DNA of 64,000 nt from Endozoicomonas sp. G2_1 (GTDB taxonomy: Bacteria; Pseudomonadota; Gammaproteobacteria; Enterobacterales; Alteromonadaceae): positions 250,001 through 314,000 of the forward strand of contig NZ_JAGHQT010000003.1 in the NCBI RefSeq assembly GCF_017744155.1. The letters run 5' to 3'. A program made the translations under genes and the position numbers. Positions 49,073-58,967 of the stretch are shown here, in pieces (position 1 is the stretch's first letter; the number at the start of each line of letters is the position of its first letter). The notes beneath the pieces are model-generated. The model searched no databases, was not told the origin of the DNA, and saw only the letters and a list, made by a program, of their open reading frames with translations.

Positions 49073-50155
49073 ATGTTGGATAAAATGACAATGCCGAAGA
49101 GTTTGTGTTTATTGCGATTGTCAGCGATAGGTGATGTTTGTCACGCCGTTGCCATGGTGCAGCATATTCAACGCCATTGGCCGGAAACAAAAATCACCTG
49201 GGTGATAGGTAAAATCGAAGCAAATCTGTTGGCGGGTCTACCGGGTGTTGAATTTGTTATTTTTGACAAAAAAGCAGGTTTACAGGGCTTTAAAGACTTA
49301 CGTGCCGCTTTTAAAGGTCAAAAATTCGATGTCTTACTACACATGCAAGTGGCGTTTCGTGCGAGTTTAGCGAGCTTGTGTATTCCTGCTAAGGTCAAAA
49401 TTGGTTTTGACAAAAGCCGAGCGAAAGAAGGGCAGTGGCTCTTCACCAACCAAAAAATTGCCAGTCAAACTCATCCTCATGTGCTTGAAGGCTTTTTTGG
49501 CTTTACCGAAGCACTCGGTTTGCCTCCAATAGTCAAAGCATCGTCCAAAGCCACTCCGCAGTGGCAAATGCCATTGTCAGACCAAGACCAGTTGTGGGCG
49601 AGTGAACAGTTTAGCGGCGATAAACCGATTGCGGTGATCAGTCCGGCGGCGAGTAAAGCAGAGCGCAATTGGCATGCTCAAGGCTACGCCGCGATTGCTA
49701 ATAGTTTAGTCAAACGAGGTTTTACCGTTGTCCTTTGTGGTGGTCCAACAGAACTTGAGAAAACTCTTAGTGAACAAATTATCGCGGCCAGTGGCAGTGA
49801 GCTAGTCAACTTAGTTGCAAAAACATCGCTTAAGCAGCTGCTCGCGGTGTTGAAGTTGGCACATTTAGTCGTTGCCCCTGATACGGGCCCAGCTCATATG
49901 GCAGTGACGGTTGGCACACCCGTGGTAGGTTTGTACGCCCATTCCAACCCCGGTCGTACCGGTCCGTATTTGTATCAAAAATATGTCGTCAGTGATTACC
50001 CTCAGGCGATCTTCAAACAATATCAAAAGGCAGTTAGCCAGTTACCTTGGGGCATAAGAGCCAAAGGTGGTGAGTTGATGCAGGCGATTACGATTGAACA
50101 AGTCGAAGAAAAGCTAGCGCTTTTGATCAGTGATTTTTATCCTGAACTAGGTTAG
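49073..50155 (+). CDS. Glycosyltransferase family 9 (heptosyltransferase-like)
   Basis: The 360-residue protein has the GT-B layout with an N-terminal CLLRLSAIGDVCHAVAMV, a second Rossmann domain beginning AVISPAASKAERNW, and the family signature PDTGPAHMAVTVGTPVVGLY (about 275-294). Such enzymes add heptose or a related sugar to the LPS inner core. Whether it is a heptosyltransferase I, II or III cannot be read. The start may be ATG 49073, or 49085, which has a GGA. Next to waaA (convergent) and kdkA (divergent). Confidence 0.85.
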   Translation: MLDKMTMPKSLCLLRLSAIGDVCHAVAMVQHIQRHWPETKITWVIGKIEANLLAGLPGVEFVIFDKKAGLQGFKDLRAAFKGQKFDVLLHMQVAFRASLASLCIPAKVKIGFDKSRAKEGQWLFTNQKIASQTHPHVLEGFFGFTEALGLPPIVKASSKATPQWQMPLSDQDQLWASEQFSGDKPIAVISPAASKAERNWHAQGYAAIANSLVKRGFTVVLCGGPTELEKTLSEQIIAASGSELVNLVAKTSLKQLLAVLKLAHLVVAPDTGPAHMAVTVGTPVVGLYAHSNPGRTGPYLYQKYVVSDYPQAIFKQYQKAVSQLPWGIRAKGGELMQAITIEQVEEKLALLISDFYPELG

Positions 50156-50205
50156 TGAGTAATAAGCTTAGTTAACCAATCGCTGGTAGATTATCAGCTA
50201 GATTG

Positions 50206-51495
50206 TTAGTTTAGTAACTTGTTCAGTGCAGTTAACGTTTTGGCAATCGCCCCTTGATTGCTTTTTACCACGGTTAAAGCGTTTTGGCCGAGTGTCTTGG
50301 CAAGCTCGTTATCCGTCAGTAGCTGATTGACACGCTCAGCTAATTCACCACTGATATTGTTGTCGTCAGCGAGTTGAATAACACCGTTCTCGGCTAACAG
50401 CTGGGCTTGAACCTCGCTAAAATTACTCATATTAGGGCCAGTGATAATGGCTTTTTTAAATAGCGCTGGCTCTAGCGGGTTGTGACCGCCAACACTGCTA
50501 AAGCTGCCGCCCATAGTGATGATATCCGCTAAACCAAAAGCGGCAGATAATTCCCCTAAACTGTCGAGTAACCAAATATTGTCATGCGCTGAAACGGCTT
50601 GTTGGTCACTTCGTCGCACTGTTTTTGCCGTTTGTTGGCAAAGTTCGGCAACTTGATTGAAGCGCTCTGGGTGACGGGGCACGACTATCAGTAGCAGATC
50701 AGGGCAGTGGGCTAGCAGTTGTTTAAATGCTGCTAGCACTATTTCGTTATCACCAGGGTGAGTACTGGCTACTAACCAGACTTTTCTATCATTTGGGCTT
50801 GTACCTTGAGACGATAGATAAGCGGCGAGTTCTTGTTGTTTCTCCGATATAGCTTTGGTGATCTCAATATCGTATTTGAGGTTACCTGAGTATTGGGTGT
50901 TAGCTGGCGCAGCGCCAAGTGATAAAAACCGTTCTAGGCTCTCATGACTTTGACAAAGAATCGCATCGAAACGCTGTAAACACGGTGAAATTAAGGCAGA
51001 GAGTTTTTTATATTTAGGCGTTGATTTTGCTGATAACCGACCGTTGATCAGTAGCAATTTACAGCCGCGACTTTTCGCTTGTGCGACTAAGTTAGGCCAT
51101 AGCTCCGTTTCCATAAACACTAAGGTTTTCGGTTGCAGTTTAGCGAGGAACAACTGAGTACACGGCCAGATATCAAGCGGCAAATAACAATGTTGAACGC
51201 GATCGCCGAAGAGCTTGGTCACTTGCTCTGAGCCGGTTGGGGTAAAAGTGGTAAAAGTGATTTTGAGCGCTGGCTGCTCAGCAATTAATTGATTAACGAA
51301 TTGTTTTAACGCCAGTACTTCACCAACACTTGCCGCGTGAATCAAGATATCGGTGCGTTCAAGTGAAGCTAGCCCTAAACGTTCGCTGATTCTTGCTCGA
51401 TAGGCCTTTTGACTGCGCGAGCGAACTAATAATGCGATTAGCAATACGGGAAGTAACAGTAAAAACAATAATCGATAGAGAAATAACGCGAACAC
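50206..51495 (-). CDS. waaA: Kdo transferase WaaA
   Basis: WaaA moves Kdo from CMP-Kdo to lipid A at the inner membrane. The 429 residues have an N-terminal membrane anchor (about 2-24), the GT-B N-domain with IHAASVGEVLALKQF (about 51-65, acidic catalytic residue), FMETELWPNL and a C-terminal nucleotide-binding segment (MGGSFSSVGGHNPLEPALF). All are standard for WaaA (E. coli 425). Confidence 0.95.
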   Translation of the reverse strand: MFALFLYRLLFLLLLPVLLIALLVRSRSQKAYRARISERLGLASLERTDILIHAASVGEVLALKQFVNQLIAEQPALKITFTTFTPTGSEQVTKLFGDRVQHCYLPLDIWPCTQLFLAKLQPKTLVFMETELWPNLVAQAKSRGCKLLLINGRLSAKSTPKYKKLSALISPCLQRFDAILCQSHESLERFLSLGAAPANTQYSGNLKYDIEITKAISEKQQELAAYLSSQGTSPNDRKVWLVASTHPGDNEIVLAAFKQLLAHCPDLLLIVVPRHPERFNQVAELCQQTAKTVRRSDQQAVSAHDNIWLLDSLGELSAAFGLADIITMGGSFSSVGGHNPLEPALFKKAIITGPNMSNFSEVQAQLLAENGVIQLADDNNISGELAERVNQLLTDNELAKTLGQNALTVVKSNQGAIAKTLTALNKLLN

Positions 51496-51599
51496 TTGCT
51501 GTCAGCCAGAGAAATTTTGTCAGCGCTTAGTATACTCGTAATGACGAAGTGAGACAAAGTCGCGCGCTCTGCGACAACGGCAAATAAAGCAAATCATTA

Positions 51600-52031
51600 C
51601 TAGCGGGTAAAAATCGTTTCCAGTATTAGTGATGAGTTGGTGCGTTCAACGCCGTCCAGTTGGCAAATATCATCTAAAATTTGGCTGACTTGCGCTAAAC
51701 TGGGCGCGCGAATAATGGCGAGAAAATCGTAGTCACCACTAATTGAGTAGTGCTGTGATATTTGATGGATTTTACGCAGTGCAATACTCACTTGCTGGCG
51801 CAGTTTAGGGGTTACTTTTAACGAAACGTGTACCGACACTAAACCACTGGCGTAGGTTTCACCCAGTTCGACACTGTAGCTTTTAATCACGCCACTATTT
51901 TCAAGTTTAGCAATGCGGTTTTGCACTGTGGTTCGAGAAACATTGAGGCCGCGCGCTAAGTCAGAAACACTTGCTCTGGCGTTACAACGCAAGATTGCCA
52001 GTAGTTGTTCATCTTTTTCACTCAACGCCAT
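51600..52031 (-). CDS. Lrp/AsnC-family regulator
   Basis: The 143-residue protein has the N-terminal winged helix-turn-helix (DEQLLAILRCNARASVSDLA, VSRTTVQNRIAKLE) and a C-terminal RAM/ASNC ligand domain (about 65-140, GDYDFLAIIRAPSL). It is divergent from kbl-tdh with 193 bases between. In this setting a threonine- or glycine-related control of kbl-tdh is a reasonable inference. Confidence 0.88.
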   Translation of the reverse strand: MALSEKDEQLLAILRCNARASVSDLARGLNVSRTTVQNRIAKLENSGVIKSYSVELGETYASGLVSVHVSLKVTPKLRQQVSIALRKIHQISQHYSISGDYDFLAIIRAPSLAQVSQILDDICQLDGVERTNSSLILETIFTR

Positions 52032-52224
52032 TAGCTTACCTTAATTCCACGCTTATTTTTCTTTAGTTAATACAATTTGCTAATTTTATTGGTCAATATG
52101 TCTATTTGAAGTGTCATATTGGTATATATGGCTTGCAATTTTAATCATTTAGACGCTAGTTTGCAAAATCAAAACTGACGATAATACTCTTTAGAGCGAA
52201 AGCGTATGAATATTTGGGGGCAAT

Positions 52225-53430
52225 ATGTCAAACAATAACAATGGTCATTTTTATCAACACCTAAGCCAAGAGCTTGAGCAAGTGAAAGCCGATGGTTTGT
52301 ACAAAGCAGAGCGCGTTATCACCAGTGCTCAGCAAGCTGAAATTGCAGTAACATCAAGCAATCAAGTGATAAACTTTTGTGCGAATAACTACTTGGGCTT
52401 AGCGAATCACCCAAGTTTAATTGAAGCGGCAAAAGCAGGCTTAGACGACCACGGTTTTGGTATGGCATCGGTACGCTTTATTTGCGGTACTCAAGATATT
52501 CACAAAACCCTTGAACACAAGCTCAGTCAGTTTCTCAGCATGGAAGACACGATATTGTATTCATCGTGTTTTGATGCCAATGCTGGTTTGTTTGAAACTA
52601 TTTTAGGCCCTGAAGACGCCATTATTAGTGATGCGTTAAATCACGCATCAATCATCGATGGCGTGCGCTTGTGTAAAGCTAAGCGTTTTCGTTATGCCAA
52701 CAACGACATGGCTGAGTTAGAAGCGCGTTTACAAGAAGCGGATCAAGCGGGTGCTCGGTTTAAACTGATTGCCACCGATGGCGTGTTTTCAATGGACGGT
52801 GTAATCGCTAATTTGCAGGGCATTTGCGACCTTGCTGATAAATATAACGCTTTAGTGATGGTTGATGATTCTCATGCTGTTGGTTTTGTTGGTGAACAAG
52901 GTCGCGGCAGTCACGAATACTGCCAAGTGATGGATCGTGTTGACATCATTACCGGTACCTTAGGTAAAGCGATGGGCGGTGCCTCAGGTGGTTATACTTC
53001 AGGTAAAAAGGAAGTTATCGATTGGTTGCGTCAACGCTCTCGTCCTTACTTGTTTTCAAATTCACTTGCGCCAGCCATTGTTAGCGCTTCTATCCGCGTT
53101 TTAGATTTATTAGCTGAAGGTGATGATTTGCGCCGTCAGTTAAAAGATAACGCACAGTATTTCCGCAGCAACATGGAAGCCGCTGGTTTCACCTGTGCCG
53201 GTGCCGACCATGCCATTGTTCCTGTAATGCTTGGCGATGCTAAGTTAGCCAGTGAAATGGCGGACCGTTTATTAGCTGAAGGCATTTATGTTATTGGCTT
53301 CTCCTTCCCAGTGGTGCCGAAAGGCCAAGCGCGCATTCGCACGCAAATTTCTGCCGCGCACAGTAAAGCACAGCTCGATCACGCTATTTCGGCGTTTACT
53401 CGTATCGGTAAAGAAATGGGAGTTATCTAA
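52225..53430 (+). CDS. kbl: 2-amino-3-ketobutyrate coenzyme A ligase
   Basis: Kbl cleaves 2-amino-3-ketobutyrate with CoA into glycine and acetyl-CoA (threonine catabolism). It is a PLP alpha-oxoamine synthase: [34 protein letters not shown] and the PLP lysine in [15 protein letters not shown] (about 239-253). The 401 residues match the family. GGGGG lies upstream of the ATG. Its stop overlaps the tdh start by one base (TAATG). Confidence 0.97.
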   Translation: MSNNNNGHFYQHLSQELEQVKADGLYKAERVITSAQQAEIAVTSSNQVINFCANNYLGLANHPSLIEAAKAGLDDHGFGMASVRFICGTQDIHKTLEHKLSQFLSMEDTILYSSCFDANAGLFETILGPEDAIISDALNHASIIDGVRLCKAKRFRYANNDMAELEARLQEADQAGARFKLIATDGVFSMDGVIANLQGICDLADKYNALVMVDDSHAVGFVGEQGRGSHEYCQVMDRVDIITGTLGKAMGGASGGYTSGKKEVIDWLRQRSRPYLFSNSLAPAIVSASIRVLDLLAEGDDLRRQLKDNAQYFRSNMEAAGFTCAGADHAIVPVMLGDAKLASEMADRLLAEGIYVIGFSFPVVPKGQARIRTQISAAHSKAQLDHAISAFTRIGKEMGVI

Positions 53431-54464
53431 TGACAACCATGAAATCACTTGCCAAATTACACGCTCGAGAAGGCATTTGGATGACCGACTCACCCAAGCC
53501 AGAATTAGGTCATAACGATTTGTTGATTCGGATTAATAAAACTGCGATTTGTGGCACCGATATTCATATTTATAACTGGGATGAATGGTCGCAAAAAACG
53601 ATTCCTGTGCCTATGGTGGTTGGCCATGAATACGCTGGCGAAGTTGTTGCTATCGGCCAAGAAGTGCGCGGTTTTGACATTGGCGATCGCGTATCTGGTG
53701 AGGGCCATATTACTTGTGGCCATTGCCGCAACTGTCGCGGTGGTCGCACCCACTTGTGTCGCAATACGGTTGGTGTTGGTGTTGATCGCGCTGGCGCATT
53801 TGCCGAGTATTTGGTTATTCCTGCTTTCAACGCATTTAAGTTGCCAGATGAAATCCCAGATGAGTTGGCCGCTATTTTTGACCCGTTTGGCAATGCGGTA
53901 CACACGGCCTTATCGTTCGATCTAGTCGGCGAAGATGTCTTGATTACCGGTGCAGGGCCAATTGGTATTATGGCAGCCGCAGTGGCCAAACACGTTGGCG
54001 CTCGTCATGTTGTGGTTACAGACGTTAATGAATACCGCTTAGATCTGGCTCGTAAAATGGGCGCCACTAAAGCGGTGAATGTCGCTAATGAAAAGCTTAC
54101 TGATGTGATGGCTGAACTCGGCATGACTGAGGGCTTCGATGTTGGCCTTGAAATGTCGGGTGTACCAATGGCATTTACCGATATGCTTGAAAACATGAAT
54201 AATGGCGGCAAAATAGCCATGCTAGGTATTCCTGGGCAAGATATGGCTATCGACTGGAGCAAGGTTATCTTCAAAGGTTTAACCATTAAAGGTATCTACG
54301 GCCGTGAAATGTTTGAAACCTGGTATAAGATGGCGAGTTTGATTCAATCCGGTTTAGATTTAACGCCAATTATTACCCATGAATTTTCTGTGGATGATTT
54401 TCAACAGGGATTTGATACTATGCGCTCTGGCCAATCGGGTAAAGTTATCCTAAATTGGCGCTAA
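53430..54464 (+). CDS. tdh: L-threonine 3-dehydrogenase
   Basis: Tdh oxidises threonine to 2-amino-3-ketobutyrate, feeding Kbl. The 344 residues show the catalytic zinc site ([13 protein letters not shown], Cys41; GHEYAG), the structural zinc lobe ([15 protein letters not shown]) and the NAD motif ([18 protein letters not shown]). The enzyme is almost identical in pattern to the E. coli one. Three extra residues (MTT) precede the usual MKSL start; either start is plausible. Confidence 0.98.
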   Translation: MTTMKSLAKLHAREGIWMTDSPKPELGHNDLLIRINKTAICGTDIHIYNWDEWSQKTIPVPMVVGHEYAGEVVAIGQEVRGFDIGDRVSGEGHITCGHCRNCRGGRTHLCRNTVGVGVDRAGAFAEYLVIPAFNAFKLPDEIPDELAAIFDPFGNAVHTALSFDLVGEDVLITGAGPIGIMAAAVAKHVGARHVVVTDVNEYRLDLARKMGATKAVNVANEKLTDVMAELGMTEGFDVGLEMSGVPMAFTDMLENMNNGGKIAMLGIPGQDMAIDWSKVIFKGLTIKGIYGREMFETWYKMASLIQSGLDLTPIITHEFSVDDFQQGFDTMRSGQSGKVILNWR

Positions 54465-54500
54465 AATAGTTATTAGAGCAGTACAGACAAGGTAATCAGC

Positions 54501-54821
54501 ATGACGACGTTTAAACACTTATCGGTTCAAGATTTACACAAAGAGTTAAGCAACCAACACTATGTTGTACTTGATACCCGAGATCCTGCGTCGTTTCATG
54601 CTGGCAGAATCCCCGGCGCCTTTCACTTAACCAATGAGTCGTTAACTGACTTTTTGCGCGACGCTGACTATGACGCGCCAACTGTTGTCTGTTGTTATCA
54701 CGGTATTTCTAGCCAACAAGCGGCTCAGTATTTAATTGGCCAAGACTTTACTGATGTCTATTCCCTCGATGGCGGCTTTACCGAGTGGCAAAGTACGTTT
54801 CCCAATGACACTGAGAACTAA
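54501..54821 (+). CDS. glpE: Thiosulfate sulfurtransferase GlpE
   Basis: The 106-residue single-domain rhodanese has the active-site cysteine in VVCCYHGISSQQAAQYL (about residue 61 or 62; the pair of cysteines leaves the exact one open, although the second aligns with E. coli). It transfers sulfane sulfur from thiosulfate to acceptors. An AAGG site precedes the ATG. The next gene is a rhomboid protease, as in E. coli glpE-glpG. Confidence 0.93.
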   Translation: MTTFKHLSVQDLHKELSNQHYVVLDTRDPASFHAGRIPGAFHLTNESLTDFLRDADYDAPTVVCCYHGISSQQAAQYLIGQDFTDVYSLDGGFTEWQSTFPNDTEN

Positions 54822-54861
54822 AAAGAATATTGTTTTTGGTTTGATGTTTTTTTAACTCGTT

Positions 54862-55479
54862 TTGATTAACGTAAAAAACTACATATTATCACTAAAGGCA
54901 TCTCTGGCTACTAAACCATTGACGGTAGTTGTTTTTATTTGTTGTTGGTTAGCTTTTTTCTACTCAATATTCGGTGATCCATTTCGAGCTAGGCAGCTAC
55001 TGCTATTGCCTAATTGCGTTAATATTGAGTATTTATTTACAGCACCTTACAACTTACTTTCGCCAATATTTTTTCACACCACATGGCTACATATCTTGTT
55101 TAATAGTATTTTGTGGTGGCAGTTGGCGGGTAGTATAGAAACGTATATCAGTAAGAGAGTACTGGTAATATTGCTAGTCGCTTCTAGTTCGATACCAAAT
55201 TTGACACAGTTTTTAGTTATAGGGCCAAATTTTGCTGGTATATCTGGCGTTATTTATGCCTTAGTTGGCTATATTTGGTGGATTAATTTATTGGACAACA
55301 AAGCAGAGATCTATCTGCCGAAGGCTGTAATCGTTGGAGCCTTAATATGGTTGGCGATGGGCTTTATTGACATGTTACCAGTAATGTCTGGGAACGCAGG
55401 CCATTTAGCCGGCCTTATTTGCGGTTGTCTTATTGCGTTGATTGACGTAAAAACTAGTTTAGTTTCCGGTAAAAAATAA
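54862..55479 (+). CDS. glpG: Rhomboid intramembrane protease GlpG (short form)
   Basis: The 205 residues are a six-helix rhomboid with the catalytic GISG serine (Ser128) and AGHLAG histidine (His181). HxxxN is at His77/Asn81. The distances Ser-His 53 and His-Ser 51 equal those of E. coli GlpG, but the N-terminus is 73 residues shorter, so the cytoplasmic domain is missing. There is no ATG near the start: TTG 54862 follows an in-frame stop by two codons. No clear ribosome site. It lies 40 bases after glpE. Confidence 0.88.
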   Translation: MINVKNYILSLKASLATKPLTVVVFICCWLAFFYSIFGDPFRARQLLLLPNCVNIEYLFTAPYNLLSPIFFHTTWLHILFNSILWWQLAGSIETYISKRVLVILLVASSSIPNLTQFLVIGPNFAGISGVIYALVGYIWWINLLDNKAEIYLPKAVIVGALIWLAMGFIDMLPVMSGNAGHLAGLICGCLIALIDVKTSLVSGKK

Positions 55480-55484
55480 TAATC

Positions 55485-55874
55485 TTAGTTATCTAGCCAC
55501 TGAGTAAATAAGAGCTTTTTAACTAGTGGCTTGCCGGTTTCTTGGGTGAGTAAGTTTTTTACTTTTTCTTCACACAAGCGCTGAATTTCGCTACGTCCCT
55601 TAATTGATTTAACTTTTTCTTCTGGTTGTTGACCAATAATATTGATAATGGCATCGCGCAGCAGTGGAGAGTGGTGTTCGACCACTTCGAGATTATCAGG
55701 GCCTTCGACCATAAGTTCGACGGTTAAACGTACATAACCAAGCTTTTTCTTAACGGCAACGTAATTGGTAATGATATCCGGTTCAAAACCAAAATAGGCA
55801 TATTCGGCGGCTTTGCTAGGCAAAGATAGCACTGATATGGCTAAGCCGAAGGCAATGACAGCAAGGTTTTTCAT
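55485..55874 (-). CDS. Exported FliL-like protein
   Basis: The 129 residues from ATG 55874 start with a signal peptide (about 1-22, VIAFGLAISVLSLPSKAAE) and a FliL-type body: YFGFEPDIITNYV, LGYVRLTVELMV, and HHSPLLRDAIINIIGQQ. FliL regulates the flagellar motor, but this short relative by glpG, away from flagellar genes, is often seen in marine gammaproteobacteria; its own role is unknown. An upstream extension to 55982 has no matching residues and is rejected as start. Convergent to glpG. Confidence 0.85.
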   Translation of the reverse strand: MKNLAVIAFGLAISVLSLPSKAAEYAYFGFEPDIITNYVAVKKKLGYVRLTVELMVEGPDNLEVVEHHSPLLRDAIINIIGQQPEEKVKSIKGRSEIQRLCEEKVKNLLTQETGKPLVKKLLFTQWLDN

Positions 55875-56077
55875 GATAGTTAGTCTCAATTGGCATTCGT
55901 GAACCGCAGCGTCTTTGCTCCGGCAATCAAGGGTTACTTGATAACGATATTCTAGTAGAAAATTTGCCTTGTTCGCGGGCAAATTTCAATCTTTTTCTGT
56001 CTTTTTTAGTTTTGATTAACTTTCTTTTTCTAATTTAGCTTTTGAGTTTAACCCATTATTTTTCAAATGATTATACA

Positions 56078-56794
56078 TTATGCGCCAAGTAGTTGTTGGC
56101 CTAACAGGGTAACGCAAAAACCGATTACTGCACCTAGCGGTGGTGCCCAGTGATGTTCAAGTCTTGATTGTGGCGCTATATCCTGAAAAATCAAATATAA
56201 GATGCCGCCCGCCGCCAACAACATAATTAACCCTAACACTAAGCTGTGATTACTTAGCCAATAAAATCCAATAAGGCCTGAGATAGGGCCAATCACAACT
56301 AGGCCGAGCATATAACCGAGAATTTTTCTATCGCTGAGTTGTTGCTGTTTAAGCTCTTTAAAGGCGTTGAAGCCCTCAGGTAAGTTTTGCAAGCCAATTA
56401 ATACCGCGAGTAGCAGAGCAAGTGGTGAGTTGAGTGCCACTAAGCCACCTAAAGCGAGCGCTTCAGGGACATAGTCTAGAAGCATTCCTGTCAGTTGTGG
56501 GCTTTCTCTGCGTTTAAGGCCTAGGTAGCGCTCCAGTGAGAAAAAAATTAAACCGCCGACTAAGATGATTGGTACAGTTAATACTGGAATTGACAAGTGA
56601 TGACGGCCTTCTGGGATCAGTACAAGAGTCGTTGCACCCAGCAAAATACCACCGCCAAGCGCAATAACAAAGTGACGAAACTCTTGTTCCAACCAGTTGG
56701 TATGAATGTGTTCAATACTGGCCAAAAAGCCACCGAGTGGAATACAGATACCAGCGAGTGTCGTCAGGGCAACAATAGTAAGTAATTCAGACAT
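56078..56794 (-). CDS. ZIP-family metal transporter homologue
   Basis: The 238 residues have about eight membrane helices in the ZIP layout, a histidine/charged first loop (ASIEHIHTN) and the helix 4 and 5 metal regions. These read DYVPEALALGG (about 107-117) and LQNLPEGFNAF (about 135-145). In canonical bacterial ZIPs each has a histidine before the Pro-Glu (HNxPEG); both are replaced here. Metal specificity may differ or be lost. It is alone on the minus strand between a FliL-like gene and divergent ubiC. Confidence 0.82.
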   Translation of the reverse strand: MSELLTIVALTTLAGICIPLGGFLASIEHIHTNWLEQEFRHFVIALGGGILLGATTLVLIPEGRHHLSIPVLTVPIILVGGLIFFSLERYLGLKRRESPQLTGMLLDYVPEALALGGLVALNSPLALLLAVLIGLQNLPEGFNAFKELKQQQLSDRKILGYMLGLVVIGPISGLIGFYWLSNHSLVLGLIMLLAAGGILYLIFQDIAPQSRLEHHWAPPLGAVIGFCVTLLGQQLLGA

Positions 56795-56933
56795 TAACTG
56801 ATTATTGATAAGTGATTTGCGCTTATATTACGCCGATAAATACCCAACATCTAGCTTCAATATTAAGCCAGAAAATCGGGCGTATGCCATTAGGCAGACT
56901 TATCAAAGCCTGTTATTATAGCGCTAGTTATTG

Positions 56934-57563
56934 ATGTCTCTACGTATGATGAACAATTTACAACATTTTTTTCCTGTCACGCTTGCCGCAACTTGGCTTG
57001 ATCAAGCGCCTAGCGGCTTATCCCTGCACTTATCTGATTGGTTATACGACGCCAGTTCGTTAACTGCGCGCTTAAAAAAACACGCGACTCATTTTTCGGT
57101 TGAGGTTATAGGACAAAGGGTTGAAGCCTGCAGTGCTGAGGAAGCCATTGGTGCCGTTAAAGCTGGGGAAGAAGTATTGGTGCGCGAGGTTTTACTTTAT
57201 TGTGACGGTCATGCACAAGTGTTTGCTCGCAGCCTTTTACCATTATCAAGCCTGACTGGTGAGCAACAGCAACTCGCTCAATTGGGCAATCAACCGTTGG
57301 GTCAAGTCTTGTTTAATCACCCCGATTTGGTTCGTCATAGTCAACAAGTTGCAAAATTTGGCGCCGATACTAACGTGGTTAAGCTGGCCAAACAGATACA
57401 AGACAGTACTCGGTCAACCAGTCAGGCTGAACTGTGGGGACGACGTTCAATGTTTATGGTCGCGGACAAACCGATTCTAGTTGCTGAAGTATTTTTGCCC
57501 GGGGCATTTGCTTATTCAGCAGGTGCCAATATGAATGCTTCGGATAGTTGCGGTGTGTCATGA
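56934..57563 (+). CDS. ubiC: Chorismate pyruvate-lyase
   Basis: UbiC splits chorismate to 4-hydroxybenzoate and pyruvate, starting ubiquinone synthesis. The 209 residues are less conserved but show the expected core: [16 protein letters not shown] near residue 40, [13 protein letters not shown] (about 82-94), [13 protein letters not shown] and [10 protein letters not shown]-like [10 protein letters not shown]. The length exceeds the E. coli enzyme (165), mainly at the N-terminus and tail; several start codons (56934, 56946, 56949) are possible with no clear ribosome site. ubiA overlaps its stop. Confidence 0.88.
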   Translation: MSLRMMNNLQHFFPVTLAATWLDQAPSGLSLHLSDWLYDASSLTARLKKHATHFSVEVIGQRVEACSAEEAIGAVKAGEEVLVREVLLYCDGHAQVFARSLLPLSSLTGEQQQLAQLGNQPLGQVLFNHPDLVRHSQQVAKFGADTNVVKLAKQIQDSTRSTSQAELWGRRSMFMVADKPILVAEVFLPGAFAYSAGANMNASDSCGVS

Positions 57564-58420
57564 CTAGTTTAGCGAGCAAGTGGCACGGCGTTAAGCAGAT
57601 CACCCGAATGGATAAACCCATTGGCACTTATTTGTTGCTGTGGCCAACGTTTTGGGCGTTATGGGTAGCCGCCGACAGCGTGCCGAGCTTTCACCTGTTA
57701 TTTGTTTTTAGCGCAGGCGTTTTTTTGATGCGCAGTGCCGGTTGTGTAATTAATGATTTTGCTGATCGAAAAGTTGATGGCAAAGTTAAACGCACCAATC
57801 AGCGTCCCTTGGTGACGGGTTTGCTATCGAGCAAAGAAGCGCTTTTCCTGTTTTTTGCCTTAGTGATGATGGCGTTTAGTTTAGCGTTGACCTTGTCTTG
57901 GTACGCGATTCAATTATCGGTTGTTGCCTTGCTGCTGGCCGCCAGTTATCCATTTATGAAGCGTTATACGCATTTACCACAAGTTGTGCTGGGTGCCGCC
58001 TTTAGTTGGGGCATGATTATGGCATTTGCCGAACTCGATGGTCAGGTGCCTATGGTGGCGTGGTTGCTGTTTAGTGCTAATTTATTGTGGACAGTTGCTT
58101 ACGACACTATGTATGCCATGGTCGATCGCGACGATGACTTGAAGATAGGCGTTAAATCGACAGCTATTTTATTTGGTCAACATGACAAACGTATCATTGC
58201 GCTTTTGCAACTGGCTACTTTGGCTTTGTTGTTTAGCGTTGGTGAGTTACTGGCCTTTGGTTGGCCGTATTTGCTCGCGTTAGTCATTGCCGCTGGTTTG
58301 TTTTGCTATCAGCAAATGCTAATTGCCAATCGTCAAAGAGAGGCCTGCTTTCAGGCATTTCTCAACAACCATTGGGTTGGCTTAGTGGTGTTTCTCGGCA
58401 TTTTTGTCGAGTATCTGTAA
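57560..58420 (+). CDS. ubiA: 4-hydroxybenzoate polyprenyltransferase
   Basis: UbiA attaches the polyprenyl tail to 4-hydroxybenzoate in the membrane. From ATG 57560, which overlaps the ubiC stop (ATGA), there are 286 residues with about nine membrane helices. The two Asp-rich motifs are [15 protein letters not shown] (about 65-80) and [20 protein letters not shown] (about 180-199). The first residues [20 protein letters not shown] fit the family. Confidence 0.96.
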   Translation: MTSLASKWHGVKQITRMDKPIGTYLLLWPTFWALWVAADSVPSFHLLFVFSAGVFLMRSAGCVINDFADRKVDGKVKRTNQRPLVTGLLSSKEALFLFFALVMMAFSLALTLSWYAIQLSVVALLLAASYPFMKRYTHLPQVVLGAAFSWGMIMAFAELDGQVPMVAWLLFSANLLWTVAYDTMYAMVDRDDDLKIGVKSTAILFGQHDKRIIALLQLATLALLFSVGELLAFGWPYLLALVIAAGLFCYQQMLIANRQREACFQAFLNNHWVGLVVFLGIFVEYL

Positions 58421-58431
58421 TTGCTCAATAA

Positions 58432-58457
58432 CAAGTGCTGATAGTGTTCAGCACTTG
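58432..58457. repeat. 10-bp inverted repeat after ubiA
   Basis: Arms caagtgctga and tcagcacttg pair perfectly around a 6-base loop, 12 bases past the ubiA stop and between convergent genes. No strong T tract in either direction, so termination here would be weak or Rho-assisted. Confidence 0.6.
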
Positions 58458-58481
58458 CCTCGCATGTTGCTTAACTAGAGG

Positions 58482-58820
58482 TTACTTGATCAATCGAACT
58501 GCAAAAGGTGCGCGATACGTTAGGCCATCTGATGCCTTAATCACCGCCATAATGCAGAAAATTAAGTGGCATAAGCCAATGATTGGAAATAGAAAGGCGC
58601 CAATCACAATAATGCTTAATACAGTTGCGATAAAGTAGCCAATGATCACAGTGATCGACCAATTTAGCGCTTCTTTTGAGTGGTCCAGAACAAAGCTGTC
58701 GTCTTTTTTTACCAAATAGCCAATTAAGCCCGGAATAAAGCCAAAAAATATTGTAGCTACCCAGACGATCAGGGCGAGATTTTTACTGTCTTGATTAACT
58801 GTCATTGTTTGCAAATCCAT
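58482..58820 (-). CDS. DUF4870 membrane protein
   Basis: The 112-residue protein has three or four hydrophobic segments and the DUF4870 (Tic20-like) signatures: FIPGLIGYLVKKDDSFVLDHSKEALNW (written here by parts: FIPGLIGYLVKK then DHSKEALNW) and a C-terminal IKASDGLTYRAPFAVRLIK. Function is unknown. Start may be ATG 58820 or ATG 58805, with GGA upstream of the latter. It lies between ubiA (convergent) and plsB (same strand, 147 bases upstream). Confidence 0.8.
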   Translation of the reverse strand: MDLQTMTVNQDSKNLALIVWVATIFFGFIPGLIGYLVKKDDSFVLDHSKEALNWSITVIIGYFIATVLSIIVIGAFLFPIIGLCHLIFCIMAVIKASDGLTYRAPFAVRLIK

Positions 58821-58967
58821 GTTTTTGTATGAGTATCAAATACTATGGTATTTCAGCCGACAAGTTAAGGGTTTGGCAAATTATTTAAACGAGAATGGTA
58901 TAGTGATCGGTTGTTTGCAAGCGAGTACAGCTGAATAAATAAGCCGTACTCGCTGAAGATCATTGAA

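Noticed and set aside
55875-55982. N-terminal extension of the FliL-like protein
   Set aside because: It would bury the signal peptide; MKNLAVIAFG is the natural export start.
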